From Streptomyces qinglanensis (lineage in GTDB: Bacteria; Actinomycetota; Actinomycetes; Streptomycetales; Streptomycetaceae), in contig NZ_FOGO01000004.1 of the NCBI RefSeq assembly GCF_900111245.1, positions 312,496 through 376,495 of the forward strand: 64,000 bases of DNA. Reading direction: 5' to 3'. The position numbers were made by a program, and so were the translations under genes. The notes under the pieces were generated by a model. The model was not told the DNA's origin, did no database searches, and worked only from the letters and a program-made list of their open reading frames with translations. Shown in pieces: positions 1 through 7,501 of the stretch. Numbering within the stretch: the stretch's first letter is position 1; every line of letters starts with the position of its first letter.

Positions 1-2
1 AG

Positions 3-935
3 CCGGTCACCTGGGCCAGGGCCCGCTTCCGGGACGAGAAGGCGCGGGCGCTGCTCGCGGGCATGGCCGGGCACGTCATCGCACCCCTGAACAATCTGTT
101 CATGACAGCTCCGGCCCTGGTCTTCGCGCTCGCCGCGCACACGGTCGGCTGGCCGTTCCCGCGCGGCGGCTCGCAGGCCATCTCCGACGCGCTGGCCGGG
201 TACCTGCGGGCGCTGGGCGGCACCATCCACACCGGCACCGAGGTCAAGCGCCTGGACGAGCTGCCGCCCGCCCGCGCCTACGTCTTCGACACCTCGCCGA
301 CCGCGCTCGCCCGGATCGCCGGGCTGGGCAGCGCCTACGACTCCGTCCGCTACGGCGCCGCCGTCTTCAAGCTCGACTACGCCCTGGACGGACCCGTCCC
401 GTGGACCTCTCCGGACGCGGCGCGGGCCGGGACGGTGCACATCGGGCCGACCCTGGGGGACATCGACACCGCGCTGCGCGACGCCGTGGTACGCGGCCGC
501 GCCCCCGAGCGCCCCTTCCTGATCACCGCCCAGCCCAGCCTGACCGACCCCACCCGGGCCCCCGAGGGCAAGCACGTCTTCTGGGCCTACGGCCATCTGC
601 CCAACAACTGGCAGGGGGACGCGACCGAGGCGGTGGAACGCCAGATCGAGCGCTTCGCGCCGGGGTTCCGGGACCGGGTGCTGGCGCGGGCCGCCGCGGG
701 GCCGCCGCAGCTCGCCGCGCGCAACGCCAACTATGTCGGCGGCGACATCTCCTGCGGGTCGGCCGCCGGACTGCGGCTGCTGATCCGGCCCAAGCTCAAG
801 CGCGTCCCGTACGAGACCGCGCACCCGTCCGTCTACCTGTGCTCCTCCGCCGCGCCGCCCGGTCCCGGAGTGCACGGGATGGCGGGCCATCACGCCGCCC
901 GAGCCGTGTGGCGCCGCCTCCGCCGGGAGCGGTGA
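3..935 (+). CDS. Phytoene-desaturase-like FAD-dependent oxidoreductase, C-terminal part
   Basis: The reading frame is open from base 3, so the gene starts before the window; 310 residues remain. The N-terminal FAD-binding Rossmann motif must lie upstream. The visible part has the [13 protein letters not shown] segment that follows the substrate region in CrtI-like desaturases and amine-oxidase-type flavoproteins, and near the end [10 protein letters not shown], matching the C-terminal FAD-contacting motif of this family. It probably oxidises a hydrophobic or polyene substrate. Many actinobacterial members are simply called NAD(P)/FAD-dependent oxidoreductases, and no carotenoid genes are visible next to it, so the substrate is unknown. 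The family call is firm and the reaction is inference. Confidence 0.8.
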   Translation, partial: PVTWARARFRDEKARALLAGMAGHVIAPLNNLFMTAPALVFALAAHTVGWPFPRGGSQAISDALAGYLRALGGTIHTGTEVKRLDELPPARAYVFDTSPTALARIAGLGSAYDSVRYGAAVFKLDYALDGPVPWTSPDAARAGTVHIGPTLGDIDTALRDAVVRGRAPERPFLITAQPSLTDPTRAPEGKHVFWAYGHLPNNWQGDATEAVERQIERFAPGFRDRVLARAAAGPPQLAARNANYVGGDISCGSAAGLRLLIRPKLKRVPYETAHPSVYLCSSAAPPGPGVHGMAGHHAARAVWRRLRRER

Positions 936-1113
936 GACCGGGGACCGTACGGCGGCCGGCCGCGCGCCGCGTAGGGTGCGGGGCGGCGCGTGCGCGGCGG
1001 AGGGGACGCGCCCCCTGCGGCCATGGCGCCATGGTCGGGGGAGGCGTCGGAAAGATAGGGTCCCCAAGGCGCGACTGCCTGTTCGAACAACAGAGAGACC
1101 CAGGGGCAGAACC

Positions 1114-2247
1114 ATGACAACGACGGCGCGAACCACATCGGCGCGCGTGCTGATCGCCGCGGACAAGTTCAAGGGATCGCTGACGGCCGTCGAGGTCGCA
1201 GAGCATCTCACGGCGGGCATCCGGAAAGCGCGCCCGGAGGTGGACGTCGAAGCTCTGCCCGTGGCCGACGGCGGCGACGGCACCGTCGCGGCGGCGGTCG
1301 CCAACGGCTTCACCCGCCACGAGGCCGAGGTGACCGGTCCCCTCGGCGCCTCCGTCACGGCCGCCTTCGCGCTGCGCGAGGGCACCGCCGTCGTCGAGAT
1401 GGCCGAGGCGGCCGGGCTCCAGCACCTGCCGCCCGGGGTCTTCGTACCGCTGACGGCCACCACCTACGGTGCCGGTGAGCTGCTGCTGGCCGCTGTCGAA
1501 GCGGGCGCGACCACGATCATCTTCGGCGTCGGCGGCTCGGCGACCACCGACGGCGGTGCCGGGATGCTCGATGCGCTGGGGGCCCGGCTGCTCGACCAGG
1601 ACGGCGACTCCATCCCGTGGGGCGGTGGAGGGCTGCGCGAGCTCGTCTCCGCCGACCTGTCCGGTATGGATCCGCGGCTGAAGAACGTCGAGGTCGTCCT
1701 GGCCAGCGACGTCGACAACCCGCTGACCGGTCCGAAGGGCGCCGCCGCGGTCTACGGCCCGCAGAAGGGCGCAACCGACGAGGACGTGAAGCTGCTGGAC
1801 GCCGCGCTCGCCCACTTCGCCGAGACTCTCGGCGAGCAGGACGCCGCGGCCTCGCCCGGGGCCGGGGCCGCGGGCGGCATCGGGTTCGGCGCCCTCGTCG
1901 GGCTGCGCGCCCGGTTCCGGCCCGGCATCGAGATCCTGATGGAGGAGCTCGGCGTCGAGGCCGCCATCGGGCGGGCCTCCCTGGTGATCACGGGAGAGGG
2001 CTCGCTGGACGAGCAGACGCTGCACGGGAAGGCACCCGCCGGGGTCGCCGCCGCGGCCCGCGACGCGGGGAAGCCGGTGGTCGCCGTCTGCGGCCGGGTC
2101 GCCATCGGGAAGAAGGAGCTCGCGGCCGCCGGAATCGAGAAGGCGTACGCGCTCACGGACCTGGAGTCCGACGTCGAGCGCTGCATCGCCGAGGCCGGGC
2201 CCCTGCTGGAGACGCTCGGCGAACGCCTGGCGGCCGACCGCCTGTAG
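1114..2247 (+). CDS. glxK: Glycerate kinase
   Basis: A 377-residue protein of the GarK/GlxK glycerate kinase family, which phosphorylates D-glycerate (mostly to 2-phosphoglycerate) and feeds it into glycolysis. Family motifs are all present: DKFKGSLTA near residue 17, ADGGDGT near 50, the glycine-rich GVGGSATTDGGAG near 140, and TGEGSLDEQTLHGKAP near 292. The length is normal. The frame is open further upstream, but ATG 1114 is chosen because the conserved beta-strand (ARVLIAADKF) begins about ten residues after it and an AGGGGCAG stretch lies just before. A hairpin follows the stop directly. The ethylmalonyl-CoA genes nearby make glyoxylate, which can be turned into glycerate; that link is inference. 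Confidence 0.93.
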   Translation: MTTTARTTSARVLIAADKFKGSLTAVEVAEHLTAGIRKARPEVDVEALPVADGGDGTVAAAVANGFTRHEAEVTGPLGASVTAAFALREGTAVVEMAEAAGLQHLPPGVFVPLTATTYGAGELLLAAVEAGATTIIFGVGGSATTDGGAGMLDALGARLLDQDGDSIPWGGGGLRELVSADLSGMDPRLKNVEVVLASDVDNPLTGPKGAAAVYGPQKGATDEDVKLLDAALAHFAETLGEQDAAASPGAGAAGGIGFGALVGLRARFRPGIEILMEELGVEAAIGRASLVITGEGSLDEQTLHGKAPAGVAAAARDAGKPVVAVCGRVAIGKKELAAAGIEKAYALTDLESDVERCIAEAGPLLETLGERLAADRL

Positions 2248-2248
2248 G

Positions 2249-2268
2249 ACCGGCCCCGCGGGGCCGGT
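2249..2268 (+). terminator. Hairpin after glycerate kinase
   Basis: A perfect 20-base palindrome, ACCGGCCCCGCGGGGCCGGT, starts one base after the stop codon. It would fold into a GC stem with a very small loop. There is no T-tract, which is usual for actinobacterial terminators. Confidence 0.6.
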
Positions 2269-2843
2269 GCCGGGCGGCAGGTGCCGGGCTGCAGGTGCAG
2301 GTGAGGGCTCCGGACCACGCCCCCCGTCCCCGCCCGGGACGGTCACCGGGATCCGCGCCGGGGGCCTGCCCGGTCCGTCGGCGCCCCCCGGAGAGCCGCC
2401 GCGGCTTCCCGAGCCCGCCGCGGCGCCGGGCAGGCATCAGGTGCCGGGCAGGCATCGGGTGCCGTGCTGCCCGCCGGCCGGCCCCCGTGCTGCCGCAAGG
2501 AGCGCTGACAGGGCCCGCGCGGCGCCCCTCAGGGCCCCTGCGCCCGCCTGCGCGCCCGCACAGGGCTCCAGGGCGCAAGGGAGGCCCGCAAGGCGGCCTC
2601 AAGGCTTCACAAGGCCCTACAAGCCTCCACAGGGGCCCACAAGGCAACCGGACGGCGCCCGGGCAGTGCCCCCGATGGCGCCCGGGCGCCTGGGCGCCCG
2701 GAGCCCGCGGAGATCCGCGAGGTGCCGGGAGGGCCCGGCACACATCGCGGGGATCCGACACGCCGCCCGGCTGCGCGAAGCCCGGCATCCGGACCGGTAC
2801 GGAGGGCCCCGCGGAAGCCCCGCCCACCTCTGCGGTCTCCCGC

Positions 2844-2874
2844 CGGATCCGGGATCCGTGGATCCGTGGATCCG
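2844..2874. repeat. GGATCCGT-type 8-base tandem repeat
   Basis: Four GGATCC palindromes follow each other at roughly 8-base spacing (GGATCCGG, GATCCGTG and GATCCGTG registers). Each unit is self-complementary, so the run can pair with itself in several registers. Confidence 0.7.
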
Positions 2875-2938
2875 GTCGAGTCCGGATCACGAGGGGCTCG
2901 GATCACGAGGGACCGGGCTGCGGAGCCCCGGCACATGC

Positions 2939-2975
2939 GTGAGGGGCCCGCCACTTCTCGTGGCGGGCCCCTCAC
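2939..2975. terminator. pssA: Perfect 16-bp stem terminator for pssA
   Basis: Left arm GTGAGGGGCCCGCCAC (2939-2954), loop TTCTC, right arm GTGGCGGGCCCCTCAC (2960-2975): 16 perfect pairs with a 5-base loop. It lies 49 bases beyond the pssA stop on the minus strand and faces glycerate kinase from the other side, so it probably works for both strands. Confidence 0.85.
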
Positions 2976-3024
2976 GGGCGTCGTCCCTCGGGAAGGGGCC
3001 CTGTCAGCCCCGGGCGGCAGCCGG

Positions 3025-3936
3025 TCAGCCCTGCGCGGCGGCCCGCGCCTCGCGGCGGTTGTCGCGGAAGGCGTTGACCCGGCGTGCGGTCGCGAACAGC
3101 GGAATCACGGCGCCGAGAACGACCTGGAGGGCGCAGCCGGTCTGCAGGAGCAGTTCGCCTCCGGGAGCGTCGAAGGCCCAGGAGGCCAGCAGCCCCATGC
3201 TCAGCACGATCCAGCACAGCATGGCCACCGCGAGCCGGCCCCGCGGCTTGGGGTACTCGACACGGCTGACCATCAGCCAGGCGACCCCCAGGATGCCGAG
3301 TGCCGTCGGTACGAAGGGCAGCTCCAGCAGCACCACGGAGATGACGGTCAGGGCGCCGAACGGCCCAGGCATGCCCTGGAACATTCCGTTCCGCATGGGC
3401 ACGCAGGAGAACCGCGCAAGCCGCAGCACCACCGCCAGCAGGACCACGATCGCGGCCACCACGGAGATCCGCTGGTGGGCGTCGTTGGCCACCATGCCCC
3501 AGACGGCGACGAAGTAGGCCGGTGCCAGTCCGAAGCTGATCAGGTCGGAGAGGTTGTCCAGCTCGGCGCCCATGGCCGAGCTGCGCAGCTTGCGCGCGAC
3601 CAGGCCGTCGAACAGGTCGAAGACGGCGGCCATCAGCATCAGCACCACGGCGGTGGCGGCGCTGTGCCGGGCCATGCCGCCGTCCTCGCTGCCCGTCAGA
3701 TGCGGGATGAGGACGCCGGTGGTGGTGAAGTACACCGCCATGAAGCCGCAGGTCGCGTTGCCCAGCGTGAGGGTGTCCGCGATGGACAGCCGGGTCGAGA
3801 GCGGCATCTCGTCGTCGGCGTCGTCCGCGTAGTCGTCGTCGGCATACTCGGCGTAGTGCGCGTAGCCGTCGCGGTCCGCGGAGCGCTCGGCTCCGGGGGC
3901 CCAGGCCGCCTGCGCGTCGGGATCAATCACGGTCAA
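3025..3936 (-). CDS. pssA: CDP-diacylglycerol--serine O-phosphatidyltransferase
   Basis: A 303-residue membrane enzyme that joins CDP-diacylglycerol and L-serine to make phosphatidylserine. The CDP-alcohol phosphotransferase motif is clear: D110-G-x2-A-R115, then G123, D127 and D131, supplying the metal and nucleotide ligands. By my count seven residues separate the Arg and Gly. Several hydrophobic helices follow. The first 45 residues form an acidic Asp/Tyr/Ala-rich tail before the membrane domain. The ATG overlaps the 3' end of psd by 14 bases, so the two are transcribed as psd-pssA and probably translationally coupled. Decarboxylation of the product by Psd gives phosphatidylethanolamine. 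Confidence 0.93.
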   Translation of the reverse strand: MTVIDPDAQAAWAPGAERSADRDGYAHYAEYADDDYADDADDEMPLSTRLSIADTLTLGNATCGFMAVYFTTTGVLIPHLTGSEDGGMARHSAATAVVLMLMAAVFDLFDGLVARKLRSSAMGAELDNLSDLISFGLAPAYFVAVWGMVANDAHQRISVVAAIVVLLAVVLRLARFSCVPMRNGMFQGMPGPFGALTVISVVLLELPFVPTALGILGVAWLMVSRVEYPKPRGRLAVAMLCWIVLSMGLLASWAFDAPGGELLLQTGCALQVVLGAVIPLFATARRVNAFRDNRREARAAAQG

Positions 3937-4615
3937 GGCGAGTCACCCCCGCTGTCGTGGTCTGACCGACCTCCACGGCCGTCTCGACACCCTTGGGAAG
4001 ATAGACGTCCACCCGGGAGCCGAACCTGATCAGCCCGAGGCGCTCACCCTGTTCGACCTTGGCACCACTGGGCACGTACGGAACGATCCGCCGGGCCACG
4101 GCACCGGCGATCTGGACCATCTCGATGTCGCCCAGCTCGGTCTCGAAGTGCCAGACGACGCGCTCGTTGTTCTCGCTCTCCTTGTTGAACGCCGGAACGA
4201 AGCCGCCGGGGATGTGCTCGACGGACGTCACCGTGCCCGCGAGGGGGGCGCGGTTGACGTGGACGTTCAGCGGGCTCATGAAGATGGCGACGCGGGTACG
4301 GCCGTCCTGCCACGGCATGATGCTCTGCACCACGCCGTCGGCCGGGGAGATCACCCGGCCCTGGCCGATCTCCCGCTCCGGGTCCCGGAAGAACCACAGC
4401 ATCCCGGCGGCGAGCGCCGTCGCCGGTACGGCGACCAGCGCGGCCCGCTTCGACCGGCGGGCGCGTACCAGGCTGAGGGCCGCCGTCGCGACGGTCGGCG
4501 CGAGCCACGGCGAGGCGCCGCGCGCGAGGCGGACCCGGGGTCCGCCCGAGGCGCCGGATCCGTCCGGGCCGGACGAGGGAGAGCCGCTGGGTGTGGTGGA
4601 TGGGCTGTGGGGCAT
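3923..4615 (-). CDS. psd: Phosphatidylserine decarboxylase
   Basis: A 230-residue pyruvoyl-dependent decarboxylase of the short Psd type. It converts phosphatidylserine to phosphatidylethanolamine at the membrane. The self-cleavage site is F198-G199-S200 near the C-terminus; Ser200 would become the pyruvoyl group of the small alpha chain. Other family segments are FFRDPER (near 75), SPADGVVQ (near 91) and SPLNVHVNRAP (near 114). Two hydrophobic stretches at about residues 40-50 and 60-76 should anchor it. The first 35 residues are Ser/Pro/Gly-rich and variable. It is the promoter-proximal gene of the psd-pssA pair. Confidence 0.93.
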   Translation of the reverse strand: MPHSPSTTPSGSPSSGPDGSGASGGPRVRLARGASPWLAPTVATAALSLVRARRSKRAALVAVPATALAAGMLWFFRDPEREIGQGRVISPADGVVQSIMPWQDGRTRVAIFMSPLNVHVNRAPLAGTVTSVEHIPGGFVPAFNKESENNERVVWHFETELGDIEMVQIAGAVARRIVPYVPSGAKVEQGERLGLIRFGSRVDVYLPKGVETAVEVGQTTTAGVTRLDRD

Positions 4616-4738
4616 GAATGACCTTCGTAGCGGAGGGAGCCGCGTAGGTGACAGGGGGACGGCGGCTTTCCCGGGATGCTATCGGTTTCTGATGGCAACT
4701 GGGCAAGCCAGCGGGCCAGTCCGTGGCCGATGTCCCGG

Positions 4739-4777
4739 TTCGGGGTGTGATCTTGAACGTCAAGAAAACACCCCGAA
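4739..4777 (-). terminator. Nested hairpin closing the ethylmalonyl-CoA operon
   Basis: Outer arms TTCGGGGTGT (4739-4748) and ACACCCCGAA (4768-4777) pair perfectly over 10 bases. Inside sits a second stem, CTTGA (4752-4756) and TCAAG (4760-4764), with an ACG loop. It begins 8 bases beyond the acyl-CoA dehydrogenase stop on the minus strand. The two-storey shape is unusual for a plain terminator and could also protect the mRNA 3' end. Confidence 0.75.
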
Positions 4778-4785
4778 TAGGACAT

Positions 4786-6000
4786 TCAGCCCTGGCTGCG
4801 ATACTCCTCCAGGAGCCGTCGACCCACGATCATTTTCTGGATCTCCGCGGTTCCTTCGCCGATCAGAAGCATCGGCGCCTCCCGGTAGAGTCGCTCGATC
4901 TCGTATTCCTTGCTGAAACCGTACCCGCCGTGGATGCGGAAGGCGTCCTCGACGACCTCCTTGCAGTACTCGGAGGCGAGATATTTCGCCATTCCCGCTT
5001 CCAGGTCGTTGCGTTGGCCGGAGTCCTTCTTGCGTGCGGCACCCACCATCAGGGCGTGCGCCGCCTCGACCTTCGTGGCCATCTCGGCCAGTTTGAACTG
5101 AATGGCCTGATGCCCGGCGATGGGCTTCCCAAACGTGTGGCGCTGCTGCGCGTAGTCGATGCCGAGCTCGAAAGCACGCTGTGCGACACCGCAGCCACGC
5201 GCCGCGACATTCACCCGGCCGACTTCCACTCCGTCCATCATCTGGTAGAAACCGCGCCCGGTCGCACCGCCGAGCACGCGGTCGGCCGGAACGCGCAGGT
5301 CGTCCATGACCAGCTCGGTGGTGTCGACGCCCTTGTAACCCATTTTGTCGATCTTGCCGGGGACGGTGAGTCCGGGCTTGACCTGGCCGAAACCGGGCTC
5401 TTTCTCCACCAGGAACGTCGTCATCGACTTGTGCGGAGCGGTTCCCTCCGGATGGCCCTCGTCCGTCCGGCACAGCACCGCCACCAGGGTGGCGGAGCCC
5501 CCGTTGGTCAGCCACATCTTCTGGCCGTTCAGCAGGAAGTCGCCGGAACCGTCCGCGGCGGGCGCCCCCTTCGACGTGATGGCCGAGACGTCCGAGCCCA
5601 GCCCCGGCTCCGACATCGAGAAGGCGCCGCGGACCTCACCGGTGGCCATCCTCGGCAGGAAGTGGTCCTTCTGCTCCTGCGTGCCGTGCTGCTTGAGCAT
5701 GTAGGCCACGATGAAGTGCGTGTTGATGATGCCCGACACGCTCATCCAGCCGCGGGCGATCTCCTCGACGCACAGCGCGTAGGTGAGCAGTGACTCACCC
5801 AGTCCGCCGTACTCCTCGGGGATCATCAGACCGAAGATCCCCAGTTCCTTGAGCCCCTCGACGATCTCGGTGGGGTACTCGTCCTTGTGCTCCAGCTCCG
5901 TGGCGACGGGCAGGATCTCCTTGTCGACGAAGCTGCGCACCGTCGAGAGGATCTCCCGCTGTATCTCCGTCAGACCCTCGGTCTGCGCCAGCCGGCTCAT
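4786..6000 (-). CDS. mcd: Acyl-CoA dehydrogenase, probable methylsuccinyl-CoA dehydrogenase
   Basis: A 404-residue FAD-dependent acyl-CoA dehydrogenase with the normal three-part layout (alpha N-domain, central beta, alpha C-domain). Visible motifs include FSMSEPGLGSD in the middle domain, WLTNGGSATL, and the C-terminal LLIGEGTAEIQKMI, whose Glu (about residue 382) is the expected catalytic base. As last gene of the ccr-meaA operon it is assigned to oxidation of (2S)-methylsuccinyl-CoA to mesaconyl-CoA. Proteobacterial Mcd is about 550 residues with an N-terminal extension; this one has ordinary length, so the assignment rests mainly on context. One base separates it from the MaoC gene. Confidence 0.85.
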   Translation of the reverse strand: MSRLAQTEGLTEIQREILSTVRSFVDKEILPVATELEHKDEYPTEIVEGLKELGIFGLMIPEEYGGLGESLLTYALCVEEIARGWMSVSGIINTHFIVAYMLKQHGTQEQKDHFLPRMATGEVRGAFSMSEPGLGSDVSAITSKGAPAADGSGDFLLNGQKMWLTNGGSATLVAVLCRTDEGHPEGTAPHKSMTTFLVEKEPGFGQVKPGLTVPGKIDKMGYKGVDTTELVMDDLRVPADRVLGGATGRGFYQMMDGVEVGRVNVAARGCGVAQRAFELGIDYAQQRHTFGKPIAGHQAIQFKLAEMATKVEAAHALMVGAARKKDSGQRNDLEAGMAKYLASEYCKEVVEDAFRIHGGYGFSKEYEIERLYREAPMLLIGEGTAEIQKMIVGRRLLEEYRSQG

Positions 6001-6001
6001 G

Positions 6002-6526
6002 TCACCTACCGCCCTTCGGCGCCGGTTCCCGCAGCTCGGGGCGGCCCGGCTGCTCCCCGCCGCGCTCCTTGACGTACGTCTCGGTGGGCACCATCACCTT
6101 GCGCCGGAAGACGCAGACCAGGGTGCCGTCCTGCTTGTAGCCCTTGGTCTCGACGTGCACGATCCCACGGTCGTTCTTCGACTTGGACGGCGTCTTGTCC
6201 AGCACCGTCGTCTCGCCGTAGACCGTGTCGCCGTGGAAGGTCGGAGCCACGTGCTTGAGCGACTCGATCTCCAGGTTGGCGATGGCCTTCCCCGACACGT
6301 CCGGCACCGACATGCCCAGCAGCAGCGAGTAGACGTAGTTGCCCACCACCACGTTCCGGCCGAAGTCGGTGGTCGACTCGGCGTAGTGGCTGTCCAGGTG
6401 CAGCGGGTGGTGGTTCATGGTCAGCAGGCAGAACATGTGGTCGTCGTACTCGGTGACCGTCTTGCCCGGCCAGTGCTTGTAGACGTCGCCGACCGTGAAT
6501 TCCTCGTAGGTGCGTCCGAACTGCAT
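6002..6526 (-). CDS. MaoC-family hydratase, probable mesaconyl-CoA hydratase
   Basis: A 174-residue single hot-dog-fold (R)-hydratase. The MaoC catalytic region reads TMNHHPLHLD near residue 37, with Asn/His in the place of the usual D-x-N-x-x-H signature. In the ethylmalonyl-CoA pathway it would hydrate mesaconyl-CoA to beta-methylmalyl-CoA. The proteobacterial Mch is roughly twice this length with a double hot-dog fold, so a homodimer of this short form would be needed to make the equivalent site. Three bases separate it from the lyase gene upstream. Function is inferred from the operon and the fold is clear from sequence. Confidence 0.85.
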   Translation of the reverse strand: MQFGRTYEEFTVGDVYKHWPGKTVTEYDDHMFCLLTMNHHPLHLDSHYAESTTDFGRNVVVGNYVYSLLLGMSVPDVSGKAIANLEIESLKHVAPTFHGDTVYGETTVLDKTPSKSKNDRGIVHVETKGYKQDGTLVCVFRRKVMVPTETYVKERGGEQPGRPELREPAPKGGR

Positions 6527-6529
6527 GGC

Positions 6530-7501
6530 TCAGCCCTCCGGAGGGGTGAAGGAGGTGGTGCGCTGCATGCCCGCCGCGCGGCCCTTGCCGGAGATGACCA
6601 GCGCCATCTTGCGGCTGGCCTCGTCGATCATCTCGTCGCCGAGCATCGCCGAACCCTTCTTGCCGCCGGCCTCGGAGGTGCAGTACTCGTACGCGTCCAG
6701 GATCATCTCCGCGTGGTCGTAGTCCTCCTGGGAGGGCGAGAAGATCTCGTTGGACGCCTCGACCTGGCCCGGGTGCAGCACCCACTTGCCGTCGAAGCCG
6801 AGCGCCGCGGCCCGCCGGGCCACCTCCCGGTAGCCGTCCACGTCGCGGATCTGCAGATAGGGCCCGTCGATCGCCTGGAGGTCGTGGGTGCGGGCCGCCA
6901 TCAGGATCCGCATCAGGATGTAGTGGTAGGCGTCGGCCGGGTAGCCGGGCGGCTGCTCGCCCACGACCAGCGACTTCATGTTGATGGACGCCATGAAGTC
7001 GGCCGGCCCGAAGACGATGGTCTCCATCCGCGGCGAGGCCGCGGCGATCTCGTCGACGTTCACCAGGCCCTTGGCGTTCTCGATCTGCGCCTCGATGCCG
7101 ATCCCGCCGACCTCCAGGCCGACCGTCTTCTCGATCTGCGTCAGCAGCATGTCCAGCGCCTGCACCTGTGCCGCGTCCTGCACCTTGGGCAGCATCACGC
7201 AGTCGAGGTTGGCGCCGGCGCCCTCCACGACGGTCACCACGTCGCGGTAGGTCCACTCCGTGGTCCAGTCGTTGACCCGCACGACGCGGGTCTTGCCGCT
7301 CCAGTCGCCCTCGTTGAGGAACTTCACGATGGTGTGCCGCGCCTCCGGCTTGGCCAGCGGGGCGCAGGCGTCCTCCAGGTCCAGGAAGACCTGGTCGGCG
7401 GGGAGGCCCTGCGCCTTCTCCAGGAACCGCGGGTTGCTGCCCGGCACCGCCAGGCAGGAACGGCGCGGGCGGAGCGCTCGCTGCCGGTTGTCGCTGTTCA
7501 C
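6530..7501 (-). CDS. mcl: HpcH/HpaI-citrate lyase family, malyl-CoA / beta-methylmalyl-CoA lyase
   Basis: A 323-residue CitE/Mcl-like lyase that would cleave beta-methylmalyl-CoA to glyoxylate and propionyl-CoA. Conserved parts: RSCLAVPGSNPRFLEKA at the start, DQVFLDLEDAC (near 40), IGIEAQIENAKGL (near 140; Mg-binding Glu) and GPADFMASI (near 170; Mg-binding Asp). The start is GTG 7501, overlapping the TGA of meaA in a GTGA tetranucleotide; the frame stays open far upstream through meaA, but the family N-terminus begins here. Translational coupling with meaA is likely. The glyoxylate product would leave through malate synthase or glycerate. Confidence 0.9.
   Translation of the reverse strand: MNSDNRQRALRPRRSCLAVPGSNPRFLEKAQGLPADQVFLDLEDACAPLAKPEARHTIVKFLNEGDWSGKTRVVRVNDWTTEWTYRDVVTVVEGAGANLDCVMLPKVQDAAQVQALDMLLTQIEKTVGLEVGGIGIEAQIENAKGLVNVDEIAAASPRMETIVFGPADFMASINMKSLVVGEQPPGYPADAYHYILMRILMAARTHDLQAIDGPYLQIRDVDGYREVARRAAALGFDGKWVLHPGQVEASNEIFSPSQEDYDHAEMILDAYEYCTSEAGGKKGSAMLGDEMIDEASRKMALVISGKGRAAGMQRTTSFTPPEG

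Larger units (their letters stand above)
2269..3024. other. Gene-free repeat-rich stretch
   Basis: No convincing gene in any frame: the open frames here give Arg/Pro/Gly/Ala-rich shadow translations without recognisable domains. It does hold several short repeat families: two copies of GCCGGGCAGGCATC around 2425-2455; many interspersed CAAGGC/ACAAG words between about 2570 and 2650; a run of GGATCC-based 8-mers at 2844-2874; and two copies of CGGATCACGAGGG around 2882-2912. It ends in a strong hairpin at 2939-2975. It separates the convergent glycerate kinase and pssA genes. It may be degenerated repeat DNA or an old insertion site. Confidence 0.6.
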
